A stretch of DNA of 64,000 nt from Levilactobacillus fuyuanensis. Lineage in GTDB: Bacteria > Bacillota > Bacilli > Lactobacillales > Lactobacillaceae. The DNA is taken from positions 21,477-85,476 of the forward strand of contig NZ_RHNZ01000013.1 in NCBI RefSeq assembly GCF_003946395.1. The letters run 5' to 3'. How positions within the stretch are numbered: position 1 is the first letter of the stretch; each line of letters starts with the position of its first letter. Positions 16,535-24,526 of the stretch are shown in pieces. Below the pieces are notes generated by a model. It was not told the DNA's origin and searched no databases. It worked only from the letters and a program-made list of their open reading frames with translations. Made by a program: the position numbers and the translations under genes.

Positions 16535-17728
16535 TTAAGCCTTAGCCGTCTTACCCTGGTACTTCACCAGTCCCAGTGCCCCGGCATTGCAGACGAACAA
16601 CATGACTGCCATGGCGGCATAGGATTGACCGGTCAGACCGACTAATGGGGAGGCTAAGCCCCCACAGGCGTTCTGTGCCAAGCCGATGACGGCGGAGGCA
16701 CCCCCGGCGTTCTTGGTGGCTTGGTCCATGATGATCGTGACCGTCAGCGTGAGTAACGCGCCAATCAGGATAACCATGACCAGCACCAAGCCACTGACGA
16801 CCCAGACATTGGCTGGGAAGAGGAGCGTGACCAGTAAGACCAGACTCACACCCGCCGCAATTGCCAGCAGGCTCGTGACCTGTTGCTTGTTGGAGTACCA
16901 CCGAGAGAGTTGCCCCGGCAGATTACTGCCGACCACGATGCCCAGCCCATTAAAGGCGTAGAGCAGGCTAAATGTCTGAGGTGCCATCCCGAATCCCGTT
17001 TGAAAGACGAAGGTTGAGGCCGAGATGTAGCTGAACAAGCCACCGTAGACCAACCCTGTGGCCATAATCAGGGGCCAGAAGGCTGGTTGAACGACTAACC
17101 GCCCCATGGCACCCAACGAGCTTTGGAAGCCCCCTGTTTGACGTTCGCTAACGGGGAGTGACTCTGGCAAGCCCAACGCTACCGCGAGGGCGATTGCCCA
17201 GCCGATGACGGCCAGCAGAATGAAGATGGCTTCCCAGTCGACGTAGTGGATCATGAAGCCCCCAATAATCGGGGCGATGATCGGGAACACCCCGTTGACG
17301 GTATTGAGTAGCGCATAGAAGCGCGTCAATTTCTTCCCGGAGAAGAGATCCCGGGCAACGGCTCGGGCCATGACTTGGCCGGTCGCGCCCGCCAATCCCT
17401 GAACGAATCGGAGAATGATTAATAAGGTAATTGAATGAATAAAGGCCATCGCGAGAGAGACTAGGCCAAAGATCACAAAGCCCGCAATGAGGGGCTTGCG
17501 ACGGCCATATTGGTCCGAAAGCGGTCCGGCAATCAATTGGCCGAGCGCCAGCCCAATCAGACAGGCCGTGATACTTAGTTGCATAAGTGAGGCGCTCGTG
17601 GCAAACTGGGTCCGCATTTGCGGTAAGGCTGGCAGGTACAGGTCAATGGCCAGTGGCCCGGTGGCACTGACGGTCCCCAGCAAAAGTGTGAGCCAGATTT
17701 GCCGGCGCCGTGTAAGGATAGGATTCAA
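16535..17728 (-). CDS. Bcr/CflA family drug-resistance MFS transporter
   Basis: A 397-residue major facilitator with twelve predicted membrane segments. The N-terminus (LGTVSATGPLAIDLYLPALPQM) and the loop motif QLIAGPLSDQYGRRKPLIAGF (motif A) are hallmarks of the Bcr/CflA subfamily of H+-coupled exporters (bicyclomycin, chloramphenicol and others). RFVQGLAGATGQVMARAVARDLFSG is the family's motif in segment 4-5. The actual substrate is unknown. It forms a single-gene unit with its own terminator, and no regulator is adjacent. Confidence 0.92.
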   Translation of the reverse strand: MNPILTRRRQIWLTLLLGTVSATGPLAIDLYLPALPQMRTQFATSASLMQLSITACLIGLALGQLIAGPLSDQYGRRKPLIAGFVIFGLVSLAMAFIHSITLLIILRFVQGLAGATGQVMARAVARDLFSGKKLTRFYALLNTVNGVFPIIAPIIGGFMIHYVDWEAIFILLAVIGWAIALAVALGLPESLPVSERQTGGFQSSLGAMGRLVVQPAFWPLIMATGLVYGGLFSYISASTFVFQTGFGMAPQTFSLLYAFNGLGIVVGSNLPGQLSRWYSNKQQVTSLLAIAAGVSLVLLVTLLFPANVWVVSGLVLVMVILIGALLTLTVTIIMDQATKNAGGASAVIGLAQNACGGLASPLVGLTGQSYAAMAVMLFVCNAGALGLVKYQGKTAKA

Positions 17729-17784
17729 AAGCAGTCAGCCCTTTCAACGTATTATAAATTTCGCAATAACCAGGGGTGACGACG

Positions 17785-17820
17785 CTGGACCGCCACTCTA
17801 CTAGCAGAATGGCGGTCCAG
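17785..17820. repeat. Perfect 11-bp inverted repeat, function unknown
   Basis: CTGGACCGCCA (17785-17795) and TGGCGGTCCAG (17810-17820) are perfect arms around a 14-nt loop. There is no T-run on either side, so it is not an ordinary terminator. It lies in the 340-bp gap between divergent genes (MFS minus, lepB plus). Confidence 0.55.
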
Positions 17821-18070
17821 AACGGTCATTATGTAAGGCAAAGCGTATTGTATCATTATTGCTGGAAACCACTGAATTTGCAAGCCGAAAAGTGACAGGA
17901 ACCTTGCAATTGCGTCTCAATCTTGTAAATTTTGCGTAAAGCTTGGGACTTTGAGAAGGTTAATGATATGATGAAAAGCGTCCCTGCTAACTAAAATAAA
18001 TGTTCGTAGCGCGGCGGGTGGTGTATGATAATAACATAATTAGTGATTCCCGAAAATAAGGAGTGCCATC
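17821..18070. other. lepB upstream region
   Basis: About 250 bp without a gene. TATGAT at 18024-18029 is a likely -10 for lepB with a poor -35 (TGTTCG, 17-bp spacer). A second TATGAT-like sequence near 17968 could be another start. AAGGAG ends at 18063, 7 nt before the lepB ATG. Confidence 0.4.
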
Positions 18071-18679
18071 ATGAAAAACTTAAAAAACTTAAAGGAAATT
18101 TTGAGTTGGATTGTGCCAGTCGTCATTGGGTTAGCGATTGCCTTAGCCCTCAAACAGTTCGTGTTCACGCGCGTGCGGGTCGACGGACCATCCATGGAGC
18201 CTAACCTAAATAATAACGAAAAGGTTTTTGCCTGGAAGATGTCGAAGGTCAAGCATCTGAGTGTCATCGTCTTCGATGCGCACGGTGAAGATCCCGCTGC
18301 CAAGGCCAATACCAATTACGTCAAGCGGGTCATTGGTTTGCCAGGGGACTCTGTAAAGAGCAAGAATGGTTACATCTACGTGAATAACAAGCGGGTCAAC
18401 CAGAGCTTCATCAGCACCAGCGAGCGGACTTCCGGAACTGGAAATTGGACGTTAGCCAGTCTCCAACGCCAAAACGATTGGCAAGGCGGTAACAACGGAA
18501 AGATTGCCACGGTTGTGCCTAAAGGCAAGTACTTCGTCTTAGGGGACCATCGAAGCGTGTCTAACGACAGTCGTTACTGGGGCTTCGTCGATAAGGACAA
18601 GGTCTTGGGCGTCGTCAAGGTGCCATCCTGGGCTTCTAGTAAGACCAAGCGGGTCAACATCAACTCGCTGGCTTACTAA
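18071..18679 (+). CDS. lepB: Signal peptidase I
   Basis: A 202-residue type I signal peptidase with one N-terminal membrane anchor (WIVPVVIGLAIALALKQFVF). The catalytic Ser41 is in VDGPSMEP, the general base Lys85 in NYVKRVIGLPGD, and box E is VLGDHRSVSNDSRYWGFV. The active site faces outward and cuts signal peptides of Sec and Tat substrates, including several secreted proteins of this window. Length is typical for the Gram-positive type. AAGGAG sets the start. A terminator follows. Confidence 0.96.
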   Translation: MKNLKNLKEILSWIVPVVIGLAIALALKQFVFTRVRVDGPSMEPNLNNNEKVFAWKMSKVKHLSVIVFDAHGEDPAAKANTNYVKRVIGLPGDSVKSKNGYIYVNNKRVNQSFISTSERTSGTGNWTLASLQRQNDWQGGNNGKIATVVPKGKYFVLGDHRSVSNDSRYWGFVDKDKVLGVVKVPSWASSKTKRVNINSLAY

Positions 18680-18700
18680 AATTAGATCAAGCAAGATAGA

Positions 18701-18747
18701 GCGTCGTCAGTCACAGCCATTGGGGGTTGCGATTGACGGCGTTTTTT
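18701..18747 (+). terminator. Terminator after lepB
   Basis: CGTCAGTC pairs with GATTGACG (one G-T), followed by six T residues. Confidence 0.8.
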
Positions 18748-18833
18748 AGTAGCGGCGTGATTTATTTGAAGGAGACGCTTACATTTCATAAGAATCGTAG
18801 TATCGTAGAACTTATATGAAATGAATTGAGGAG

Positions 18834-19520
18834 ATGAATCCCATCAAGAATACTTTAAAGCAACGGTGGACGGCCTTGATTCTGGGCTTAGTCATCAACG
18901 CGTTTGGCAGTGGTCTCACGGTGGCTGCCAATATGGGCGCCAGTCCGTGGATGGCGTCCGAAGTCAATCTGAGTGAGTGGTTTAAGATCGGCATTGGTTG
19001 GCCGGTGTTTGTGGTCAGTTGTCTGGCCGCGGTCGCCAATCAATTTTTACTGCGACGTTGGGAACCCCGGCGCTTCTTTGGCGAAATTGGGTTCATGTTT
19101 TTCGTCAGCTTCTTCGTCAACTTTTTCACGAACATGTTCTATCGCATGGGCATCCTCAAGCTATCGATGTTTACGCGCGGCTTCCTCGCGGTGGCTGGTG
19201 TCACGATTTTCTGTATCGCGATTTCGCTGTACCAACGGGCCAATCTGGTGATGCATCCCAATGACGATACCACGAATATTCTAAGATTCATGTACTGTCA
19301 TGGTAACGTCCTACATGCACAGCTGTTGAATTTCATTCCGCCGGTCACAATTATCGTGGTCAGCTGGATCGTGACGCACAACCTCTTTGCGATTAATCTA
19401 GGAACGGTCTTTGCGTTGATCTTCACCGGGACCATCATTAATCTAACGGATCGGTTTATTTGGCCGAGCCTCAAGCATAACTTTGCGGTCCGGCCGGTCG
19501 AGGAGGCGACGAACGATTAA
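18834..19520 (+). CDS. YczE/YyaS-like integral membrane protein, paralogue 1
   Basis: A 228-residue membrane protein with five predicted segments. WTALILGLVINAFGSGLTVAANMGASPW at the N-terminus and YQRANLVMHPNDDTTNILRF in the loop resemble YczE-type DUF6198 proteins of unknown function. It overlaps its paralogue, with about 55% identity by eye. The start is unusual: the only in-frame ATG (18834) directly abuts GAGGAG (18828-18833), leaving no spacer, while an in-frame ATC at 18843, where homology with the second copy begins (IKN), sits 9 nt downstream of that sequence. I list the ATG as the conventional start. Confidence 0.8.
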   Translation: MNPIKNTLKQRWTALILGLVINAFGSGLTVAANMGASPWMASEVNLSEWFKIGIGWPVFVVSCLAAVANQFLLRRWEPRRFFGEIGFMFFVSFFVNFFTNMFYRMGILKLSMFTRGFLAVAGVTIFCIAISLYQRANLVMHPNDDTTNILRFMYCHGNVLHAQLLNFIPPVTIIVVSWIVTHNLFAINLGTVFALIFTGTIINLTDRFIWPSLKHNFAVRPVEEATND

Positions 19521-20187
19521 GAATTCAATGCCACAGCGCTGGGTAGCGTTAGTGTTGGGGCTAGTCGTCAATGCGTTTGGTAATGGTCTGTCGGTGGCGT
19601 CCAACATGGGAACCAGTCCCTGGACGGCCTCGGAGGTCAACCTGAGTCACTGGCTGGGTACGAGTGTGGGCTTGGCAATTTTTGTGGTCAGTTGTCTGGC
19701 GGCGATTGTTAACCAATTGCTGCTGCGTCACTGGGACCTTCCGCGATTATTGGGCGAAATCAGCTTCGTCTTTTTCTTCAGCTATTTCGTCGATATCTTC
19801 TCGGGAACCTTTACCAGAATGGGCATCATGCAGTTGCCAGCATGGGGCCGACTCCTGTTGGCAATTACGGGGATCATGATCTTCTGTGCAGCCATCTCGC
19901 TATATCAGCGGGCCAATCTGGTCATGCATCCCAACGATGACACGACCAATATTCTTCGCTTTCTCTATTGTCACGATAACGTGGTGGTTGCCCAACTACT
20001 GACGTTTACGCCGCCAGTTATTATCATTTTGGTTTGCTGGCTCAACACACATCAATTGTATGCGGTTAACTGGGGAACGCTGTTTACACTGCTCTTTAAC
20101 GGAACGCTGATCGGTCTGGCGGATCGCTTCGTTTGGCCGCAACTACACCATAATTTCCGGGCGAAACCGGCCCACCGACCAGCTTGA
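19516..20187 (+). CDS. YczE/YyaS-like integral membrane protein, paralogue 2
   Basis: A tandem copy of the preceding gene, about 223 residues, with the same landmarks (WVALVLGLVVNAFGNGLSVASNMGTSPW and YQRANLVMHPNDDTTNILRF) and five membrane segments. The first in-frame ATG (19528) is 21 nt past AGGAGG (19501-19506), too far. An in-frame ATT at 19516, overlapping the stop of copy 1, lies 9 nt after AGGAGG and begins the conserved IKN. I therefore propose a rare ATT start; the conventional alternative is 19528-20187. Function unknown; a MarR regulator follows. Confidence 0.75.
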   Translation: MKNSMPQRWVALVLGLVVNAFGNGLSVASNMGTSPWTASEVNLSHWLGTSVGLAIFVVSCLAAIVNQLLLRHWDLPRLLGEISFVFFFSYFVDIFSGTFTRMGIMQLPAWGRLLLAITGIMIFCAAISLYQRANLVMHPNDDTTNILRFLYCHDNVVVAQLLTFTPPVIIILVCWLNTHQLYAVNWGTLFTLLFNGTLIGLADRFVWPQLHHNFRAKPAHRPA

Positions 20188-20243
20188 CTTTTTTGTTAAT
20201 TTAGAATATGCTTGCGCACGTAGTTTAGGGAAGGAGGCGGCTC

Positions 20244-20702
20244 ATGGCTACCACAGGAAATGACTCAGACATTGTGAAATGGCTCTCGATTGCCAACCGT
20301 TATACACGGATTGCCCTGGATCGGCGGCTACAGCCGTATCGCCTAAATGCCAGCATGTATTACTATATTCTTCGGCTTCACGAGCAGCCCCGACTTACTC
20401 AGGACAAGTTGATCAGTCTGACCTATCTTAATCCCAGTAACGTCACGCGGGCGGTGAATCAGCTGGTCAACTTGGGCTATGTGCGCAAGCGTCAGTCTAA
20501 GTTGGATCGGCGGGTCTATGAGCTGTCACTAACCAAGCGTGGTGAGCGGCTCTACCCGGAAATTGTCAAGATTCGCCAAGAGGTGGCAGATAACCTGTTG
20601 ACGGAGATTCCGGCGACGGACCACGATGCTTTGGTCGATCAGATTCGCCAGTTAGCGCTGACGGCGGTCGCCAACGAGACACCGGGACAAGCACAAGATT
20701 AA
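20244..20702 (+). CDS. MarR family transcriptional regulator
   Basis: A 152-residue winged-helix repressor. The DNA-binding part is LTQDKLISLTYLNPSNVTRAVNQLVNLGYVRKRQSKLDRRVYELSLTKRGERL (about 50-105), with the MarR wing D-RR-Y-LSLT-G. MarR proteins are dimeric and usually sense phenolic or oxidant ligands. AAGGAGG precedes the ATG. It follows the tandem YczE-like genes by 56 bp and precedes the ABC exporter operon, so either could be its target; the inverted repeat TTTGTAAtcggTTACAAA downstream is one possible operator. It ends in a strong terminator. Confidence 0.9.
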   Translation: MATTGNDSDIVKWLSIANRYTRIALDRRLQPYRLNASMYYYILRLHEQPRLTQDKLISLTYLNPSNVTRAVNQLVNLGYVRKRQSKLDRRVYELSLTKRGERLYPEIVKIRQEVADNLLTEIPATDHDALVDQIRQLALTAVANETPGQAQD

Positions 20703-20720
20703 ATTAAATGACCTAAAATG

Positions 20721-20752
20721 GTGGCGTACCGGAAATGGTGCGCCACTTTTAT
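20721..20752 (+). terminator. Terminator after the MarR gene
   Basis: A 10-bp stem, GTGGCGTACC with GGTGCGCCAC (one G-T), is followed by TTTTAT. Confidence 0.9.
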
Positions 20753-20760
20753 AATCCCCT

Positions 20761-20778
20761 TTTGTAATCGGTTACAAA
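20761..20778. promoter_or_regulatory. Inverted repeat upstream of the ABC exporter promoter
   Basis: TTTGTAA-TCGG-TTACAAA is a perfect 7-bp-arm palindrome ending 6 bp before the -35. It could be an operator for the adjacent MarR protein or an activator site. Confidence 0.5.
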
Positions 20779-20784
20779 AAAGGA

Positions 20785-20813
20785 TTGACAGGAGCCAGTA
20801 AGGGTCGTATGCT
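20785..20813 (+). promoter_or_regulatory. Promoter of the ABC exporter-tetR operon
   Basis: -35 TTGACA (20785-20790) and -10 TATGCT (20808-20813) have a 17-bp spacer. Confidence 0.8.
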
Positions 20814-20827
20814 GGGGTCGTAAATGA

Positions 20828-20843
20828 GTGAGTGCACACTCAC
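20828..20843. promoter_or_regulatory. TetR-type operator TGAGTG-CA-CACTCA
   Basis: GTGAGTGCACACTCAC is palindromic apart from its central pair and covers the early transcribed region just after the -10. TGAGTG/CACTCA half-sites are common for TetR repressors of ABC-2 exporters. The operon's own third gene encodes such a repressor. Confidence 0.75.
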
Positions 20844-20872
20844 AAAAAAGAACCAGGTCAGGAGGAGTTTAC

Positions 20873-21616
20873 ATGGTAACCAACACGATTGATGTGCGGG
20901 GCGTGGCGAAGAAGTTCGGCAGTAATCCCGTGCTTAAAAAAATTAGTTTACAATTACCAGTCGGTCAGATCATGGGATTGATTGGTCCCTCGGGGGCTGG
21001 TAAGACGACATTGGTTAAGGCAATCCTTGGTATGGAAAAGGTTGATGCCGGGACGACGACAGTCTTAGGGACCCCGATGCCCAATCGCAAAGTCATGCAG
21101 CGCATTGGCTACATGGCCCAGAGCGACGCGCTTTATGAGGATTTAACGGCGCGCGAAAATATTCGCTTTTTTGCGGAATTGATGAGCGTTCCCAAGCAGG
21201 ACTTGGCGGACGCTATCGCACATGCGGCACAGGTCGTGAATTTAAATGACGCCCTCGACCGCCGCGTATCAGCGTATTCCGGGGGGATGAAACGACGACT
21301 GTCCCTAGCCATTGCGTTGGTCCAAGATCCAGAATTATTGATATTGGATGAACCAACCGTGGGGATTGATCCCGAGCTACGGCAACAGATTTGGGCAGAA
21401 TTGTACCAACTCAAGTCGCAGGGAAAGTCGATACTGGTCACGACGCACGTGATGGATGAGGCGGAGCACTGTGATTACCTCATGCTGATTCGCGAAGGGA
21501 TCGCGCTGGCACAGGGGACCCCGGCGCAGTTGGAAAAGGATTATGATGTGGCAACGATTGAACAAGTCTTTTTGAAAGCGGGGCGGCTACAAGATGAGAG
21601 TCATCGCAATCTTTAA
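20873..21616 (+). CDS. ABC transporter ATP-binding protein (ABC-2 exporter)
   Basis: A 247-residue ATPase with Walker A GPSGAGKTTLVKA (about residues 38-50), signature YSGGMKRRLSLAIAL, Walker B LLILDEPTVGID and the H-loop VTTHVMDEAEHC. The compact single-domain form and DrrA-like features indicate the energising subunit of a drug or lipid exporter. The start is ATG 20873 after AGGAGGAG; a longer frame to 20828 would run through the operator. Its end overlaps the permease start by 23 bp, so translation is coupled. Confidence 0.95.
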   Translation: MVTNTIDVRGVAKKFGSNPVLKKISLQLPVGQIMGLIGPSGAGKTTLVKAILGMEKVDAGTTTVLGTPMPNRKVMQRIGYMAQSDALYEDLTARENIRFFAELMSVPKQDLADAIAHAAQVVNLNDALDRRVSAYSGGMKRRLSLAIALVQDPELLILDEPTVGIDPELRQQIWAELYQLKSQGKSILVTTHVMDEAEHCDYLMLIREGIALAQGTPAQLEKDYDVATIEQVFLKAGRLQDESHRNL

Positions 21617-22781
21617 ACGCGTTTTACGTGAAATGATTCGGGATAAGCGGACGCTGGCGCTGATGTTCCTTGCGCCTCTGTTCATCCTGACGCTGATGTA
21701 TTTCCTGTTCAATACGAGTTCGGATACCGTGGCGAAGATTGGAGTCAGCCGGGTGGATACGACGGTGGTCAAAGCCATCAAGAATAAGCATGTTAAAATT
21801 ACGCACTATAGCGCCAACGCAACGGCAAAGGAGAAGGTGCGTGAGGACAATCTGGCCGCCTTCATTAAGCAAAAGAATGGCAAGCTGACGGTGACGTATC
21901 AAAACAGCCAGCCTAGCGATTCAGCGTTGGTACGTCAGGCATTGCAGGGTGGTCTAACTAAGATCAAGGTCCAAGCCCTAGCTGCCGCAACGCAAGCGCA
22001 GAAAAAGGCCTTGCAACAACAGGCCAAGGTACTGAAGACTCTGGTCGCACAACAGCAGAAGGTGGCAGTCGCTCAGGGAGCCAAAGCGGGTGCAACGCCA
22101 GGTCAATCTCAACAAACGAAACTCAAGGCACCCAAGACCTATAGCATCACGAGTCACTATCTCTATGGCAGTTCGGACTCGACTTTCTTTGATACATTCT
22201 TGCCAATTCTCTTAGGATTTTTCGTATTCTTCTTCGTCTTCCTGATCTCCGGGATTTCACTGTTAAACGAACGGACGACGGGGACGCTGACACGTCTGCT
22301 GGCGACGCCAATCCGTCGTGGGGAGATCATCACCGGCTATCTGATGGGGTACGGACTATTCGCACTGGTTCAGACCGTAATTACCGTGACCTTTGCGCTG
22401 ACGGTCTTTCAGATTCACATGATTGGGAGTGTCTGGCTGATTCTCTTGATTAACTTTCTCCTGGCACTGGTCGCGTTATCCATGGGAATCTTCGTGTCGA
22501 CCTTTGCCAATTCAGAATTTCAGATGATGCAATTTATCCCAATTCTCGTGATTCCACAGGTCTTCTTCTCTGGCTTGATTCCGGTCGACCAGATGGCCAA
22601 TTGGCTGCAGTGGATCGCACACATTTTCCCACTCTACTACGGCGGAAATGCTTTGATGAACGTGGCTACCCGAGGCGTGGGTTTTGCCGGTATTGCCGGA
22701 GAGTTAGGTATTCTGATCCTGTTCGCGGTTCTTTTCACCGTTTTGAATGTTGTTGGCATGAAGCGCTATCGGAGGGTCTAA
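21594..22781 (+). CDS. ABC-2 type permease
   Basis: A 395-residue permease with one N-terminal membrane segment (LALMFLAPLFILTLMYFLF), a large extracellular domain of about 150 residues rich in Gln, Lys and Ala (coiled-coil-like around AQKKALQQQAKVLKTLVAQQQKVAVAQG), and five C-terminal segments. NERTTGTLTRLLATPIRRGEIITGY is the ABC-2 cytosolic signature, and FIPILVIPQVFFSGLIPVDQMA follows. It pairs with the upstream ATPase and resembles YhfI/DrrB-type exporters; substrate unknown. The TetR gene begins 1 bp after its stop. Confidence 0.93.
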   Translation: MRVIAIFKRVLREMIRDKRTLALMFLAPLFILTLMYFLFNTSSDTVAKIGVSRVDTTVVKAIKNKHVKITHYSANATAKEKVREDNLAAFIKQKNGKLTVTYQNSQPSDSALVRQALQGGLTKIKVQALAAATQAQKKALQQQAKVLKTLVAQQQKVAVAQGAKAGATPGQSQQTKLKAPKTYSITSHYLYGSSDSTFFDTFLPILLGFFVFFFVFLISGISLLNERTTGTLTRLLATPIRRGEIITGYLMGYGLFALVQTVITVTFALTVFQIHMIGSVWLILLINFLLALVALSMGIFVSTFANSEFQMMQFIPILVIPQVFFSGLIPVDQMANWLQWIAHIFPLYYGGNALMNVATRGVGFAGIAGELGILILFAVLFTVLNVVGMKRYRRV

Positions 22782-22782
22782 G

Positions 22783-23427
22783 ATGGAAAAAGATACGAGT
22801 ATTAGTGAGGCTTTTCGGGCTGTCATGGCAGCGAATGGCAACATTCCTCCCAAGCAACAGCAGGTTTTGGCAGCAAGTCTGGAACTGTTTGCCCAGCAGG
22901 GATTTGATAATACGACGACTAAGCAGATTGCCGAAAAAGCGGGTGTTGCTGAGGGGACCGTGTATCGGCGGTATAAGAATAAGGATGAGCTGTTAGCCGG
23001 GGTGTTAGCCCCCTTTATGACCCAAGTTTTGCCTAACCTGATCAAGGAGTTTGCGCAGCAAGTGGTGGCGCGACCATATCTGACACGTCACGAAATGATC
23101 AGCGCCATCGTAGAAAATCGACTCGCCTTCATTAAGGAAAATGGCGCCATGTTGCGGGTCCTGATTCGCGAGATTTCGGTAAGAAATGACTTGAGAAGTC
23201 AATTTATCACGCACGCGGGCCCCCTATTGCAGGACAATTTGTTTCCAGTGTTGGACCGGCTAAAGGCTAATGGCGAGCTGGTTGACTGGCCTGATTCCCG
23301 GATTGCGCAATTCATGATTGGCACAATGATCACGGAATTGGTGCGAGCCGTTTTGTTGCCAGAGGACGTTTCAACTGCCGCACCTGTTATTATCGAATTT
23401 ATAGAAAAGGGTTTAGCACCCAAATAA
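22783..23427 (+). CDS. TetR/AcrR family transcriptional regulator
   Basis: A 214-residue repressor. The N-terminal helix-turn-helix is QQVLAASLELFAQQGFDNTTTKQIAEKAGVAEGTVYRRYKNKDELLAGVL (about 27-76), followed by a variable ligand-binding domain. It is the last gene of the exporter operon, a typical autorepressed arrangement in which the TGAGTG/CACTCA operator (20828-20843) is silenced until an export substrate binds. The ligand is not predictable. Confidence 0.93.
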   Translation: MEKDTSISEAFRAVMAANGNIPPKQQQVLAASLELFAQQGFDNTTTKQIAEKAGVAEGTVYRRYKNKDELLAGVLAPFMTQVLPNLIKEFAQQVVARPYLTRHEMISAIVENRLAFIKENGAMLRVLIREISVRNDLRSQFITHAGPLLQDNLFPVLDRLKANGELVDWPDSRIAQFMIGTMITELVRAVLLPEDVSTAAPVIIEFIEKGLAPK

Positions 23428-23435
23428 GGGCATTA

Positions 23436-23465
23436 AGAAAGGTGGCGGATAGCGCCACCTTTTTA
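23436..23465. terminator. Terminator between tetR and the convergent lysR
   Basis: AGGTGGCG (23440-23447) and CGCCACCT (23453-23460) form a perfect hairpin followed by five T residues. It lies immediately beside the lysR stop codon. Confidence 0.9.
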
Positions 23466-24389
23466 GTCGTCACGATGTTTAACTTGCGTCGCGGGATCGA
23501 TATTAAAGACGTGCTGAGCAACCTGTAGAAAGGCCATCATTTCCGGTGTATTTTCCTTGCTGGATCGGTGAGCCATGATAAGCTGGTAAGTCAGTAATTT
23601 TGGATCAAGGTGGATGGCCCGAGCAGTTGAGGCGATAGCGGTCGGTGTTGGCAGGATGGTCCAGCCGGCACCACTTTCTACCAGTTGTTGAATCGTTGAG
23701 AGGCTATTCAACGTCAGGGCGGGCTGTAAGAAGAGGTGGTGGTCTGCCATAAAGTGCCGTGTGATTTCGCCCAGTACCATCTGGAGGTCACAACCGATAA
23801 AGGGTTGGTGTAGAAGGGACGCTAGTTGTTGGGGATGCGTGATCTGGGGGAGTGAAAAGGGATAGGCCGCTGGCACCAGGACGCTAAAGGATTGGTCGCG
23901 CATGATGCGGTAGAAGAACGCACTGTGGTGGGCCGATTTGGGGCCAATATAGATGTCACTTTGGTTGTCGGTCACGGCTTTTTCCGCAGCGAGCGAGGGC
24001 ATCTCATGGATGTCGAGGTGATACTGGGGATATTCCTGAAGAAATTGACGGACTAATTCTGGGAGAACCTGAGTGGCCATGCTTTCGGACAAAGCAATTG
24101 AAAGATGCCCAGATTTAGATTGTGCAAGTTCGTGCATAGTCTGGTCGAGATCACTGAGTTGCTGCTGGATTTTTTGCAAACCAGCCAGGTACTGCGCGCC
24201 AGCATAGGTCAGTCGGGTGGGCTTAGTTGTCCGGTCGATCAGTTGGATGCCCAGTTGCTGTTCAGCTTCCTTAATCGTCCGACTGATATAGGGTTGGGAA
24301 ACAAATAGATGCTGGGACGCAGCGGTGATACTTCCCAGATTTTTAACCGCCGTTAGAATTTCGGCGAGTCGCGTGGTACTAAATGCCAT
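23463..24389 (-). CDS. LysR family transcriptional regulator
   Basis: A 308-residue LysR regulator. The N-terminal HTH is LAEILTAVKNLGSITAASQHLFVSQPYISRTIKEAEQQLGIQLIDRTTKPTRLT. The substrate-binding domain begins SGHLSIALSESMATQVLPELV. Start ATG 24389 follows GAGGTGAT with 5-nt spacing; an upstream extension to 24440 would cover the divergent promoter and is unlikely. It is divergent to the flavin oxidoreductase gene, the usual LysR-target geometry, with a dyad in between (24436-24461). Confidence 0.93.
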   Translation of the reverse strand: MAFSTTRLAEILTAVKNLGSITAASQHLFVSQPYISRTIKEAEQQLGIQLIDRTTKPTRLTYAGAQYLAGLQKIQQQLSDLDQTMHELAQSKSGHLSIALSESMATQVLPELVRQFLQEYPQYHLDIHEMPSLAAEKAVTDNQSDIYIGPKSAHHSAFFYRIMRDQSFSVLVPAAYPFSLPQITHPQQLASLLHQPFIGCDLQMVLGEITRHFMADHHLFLQPALTLNSLSTIQQLVESGAGWTILPTPTAIASTARAIHLDPKLLTYQLIMAHRSSKENTPEMMAFLQVAQHVFNIDPATQVKHRDD

Positions 24390-24435
24390 GGTAATCACCT
24401 CACTATTAGTATAACCATTCGGTTCTGAAAACGAT

Positions 24436-24461
24436 ATCATAAAAGTATTCGACTTTGTGAT
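24436..24461. promoter_or_regulatory. Probable LysR operator overlapping the oxidoreductase promoter
   Basis: The dyad ATCATAAAAGT-attcg-ACTTTGTGAT overlaps a -35 like TTCGAC (24448-24453), and TATACT at 24471-24476 is the -10 of the plus-strand gene. Confidence 0.55.
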
Positions 24462-24526
24462 TTATCGAACTATACTGAGATTAATCAGCTAAGTTTCCTA
24501 GAATTAGGTAAGAAAGGTGAGTTCAG

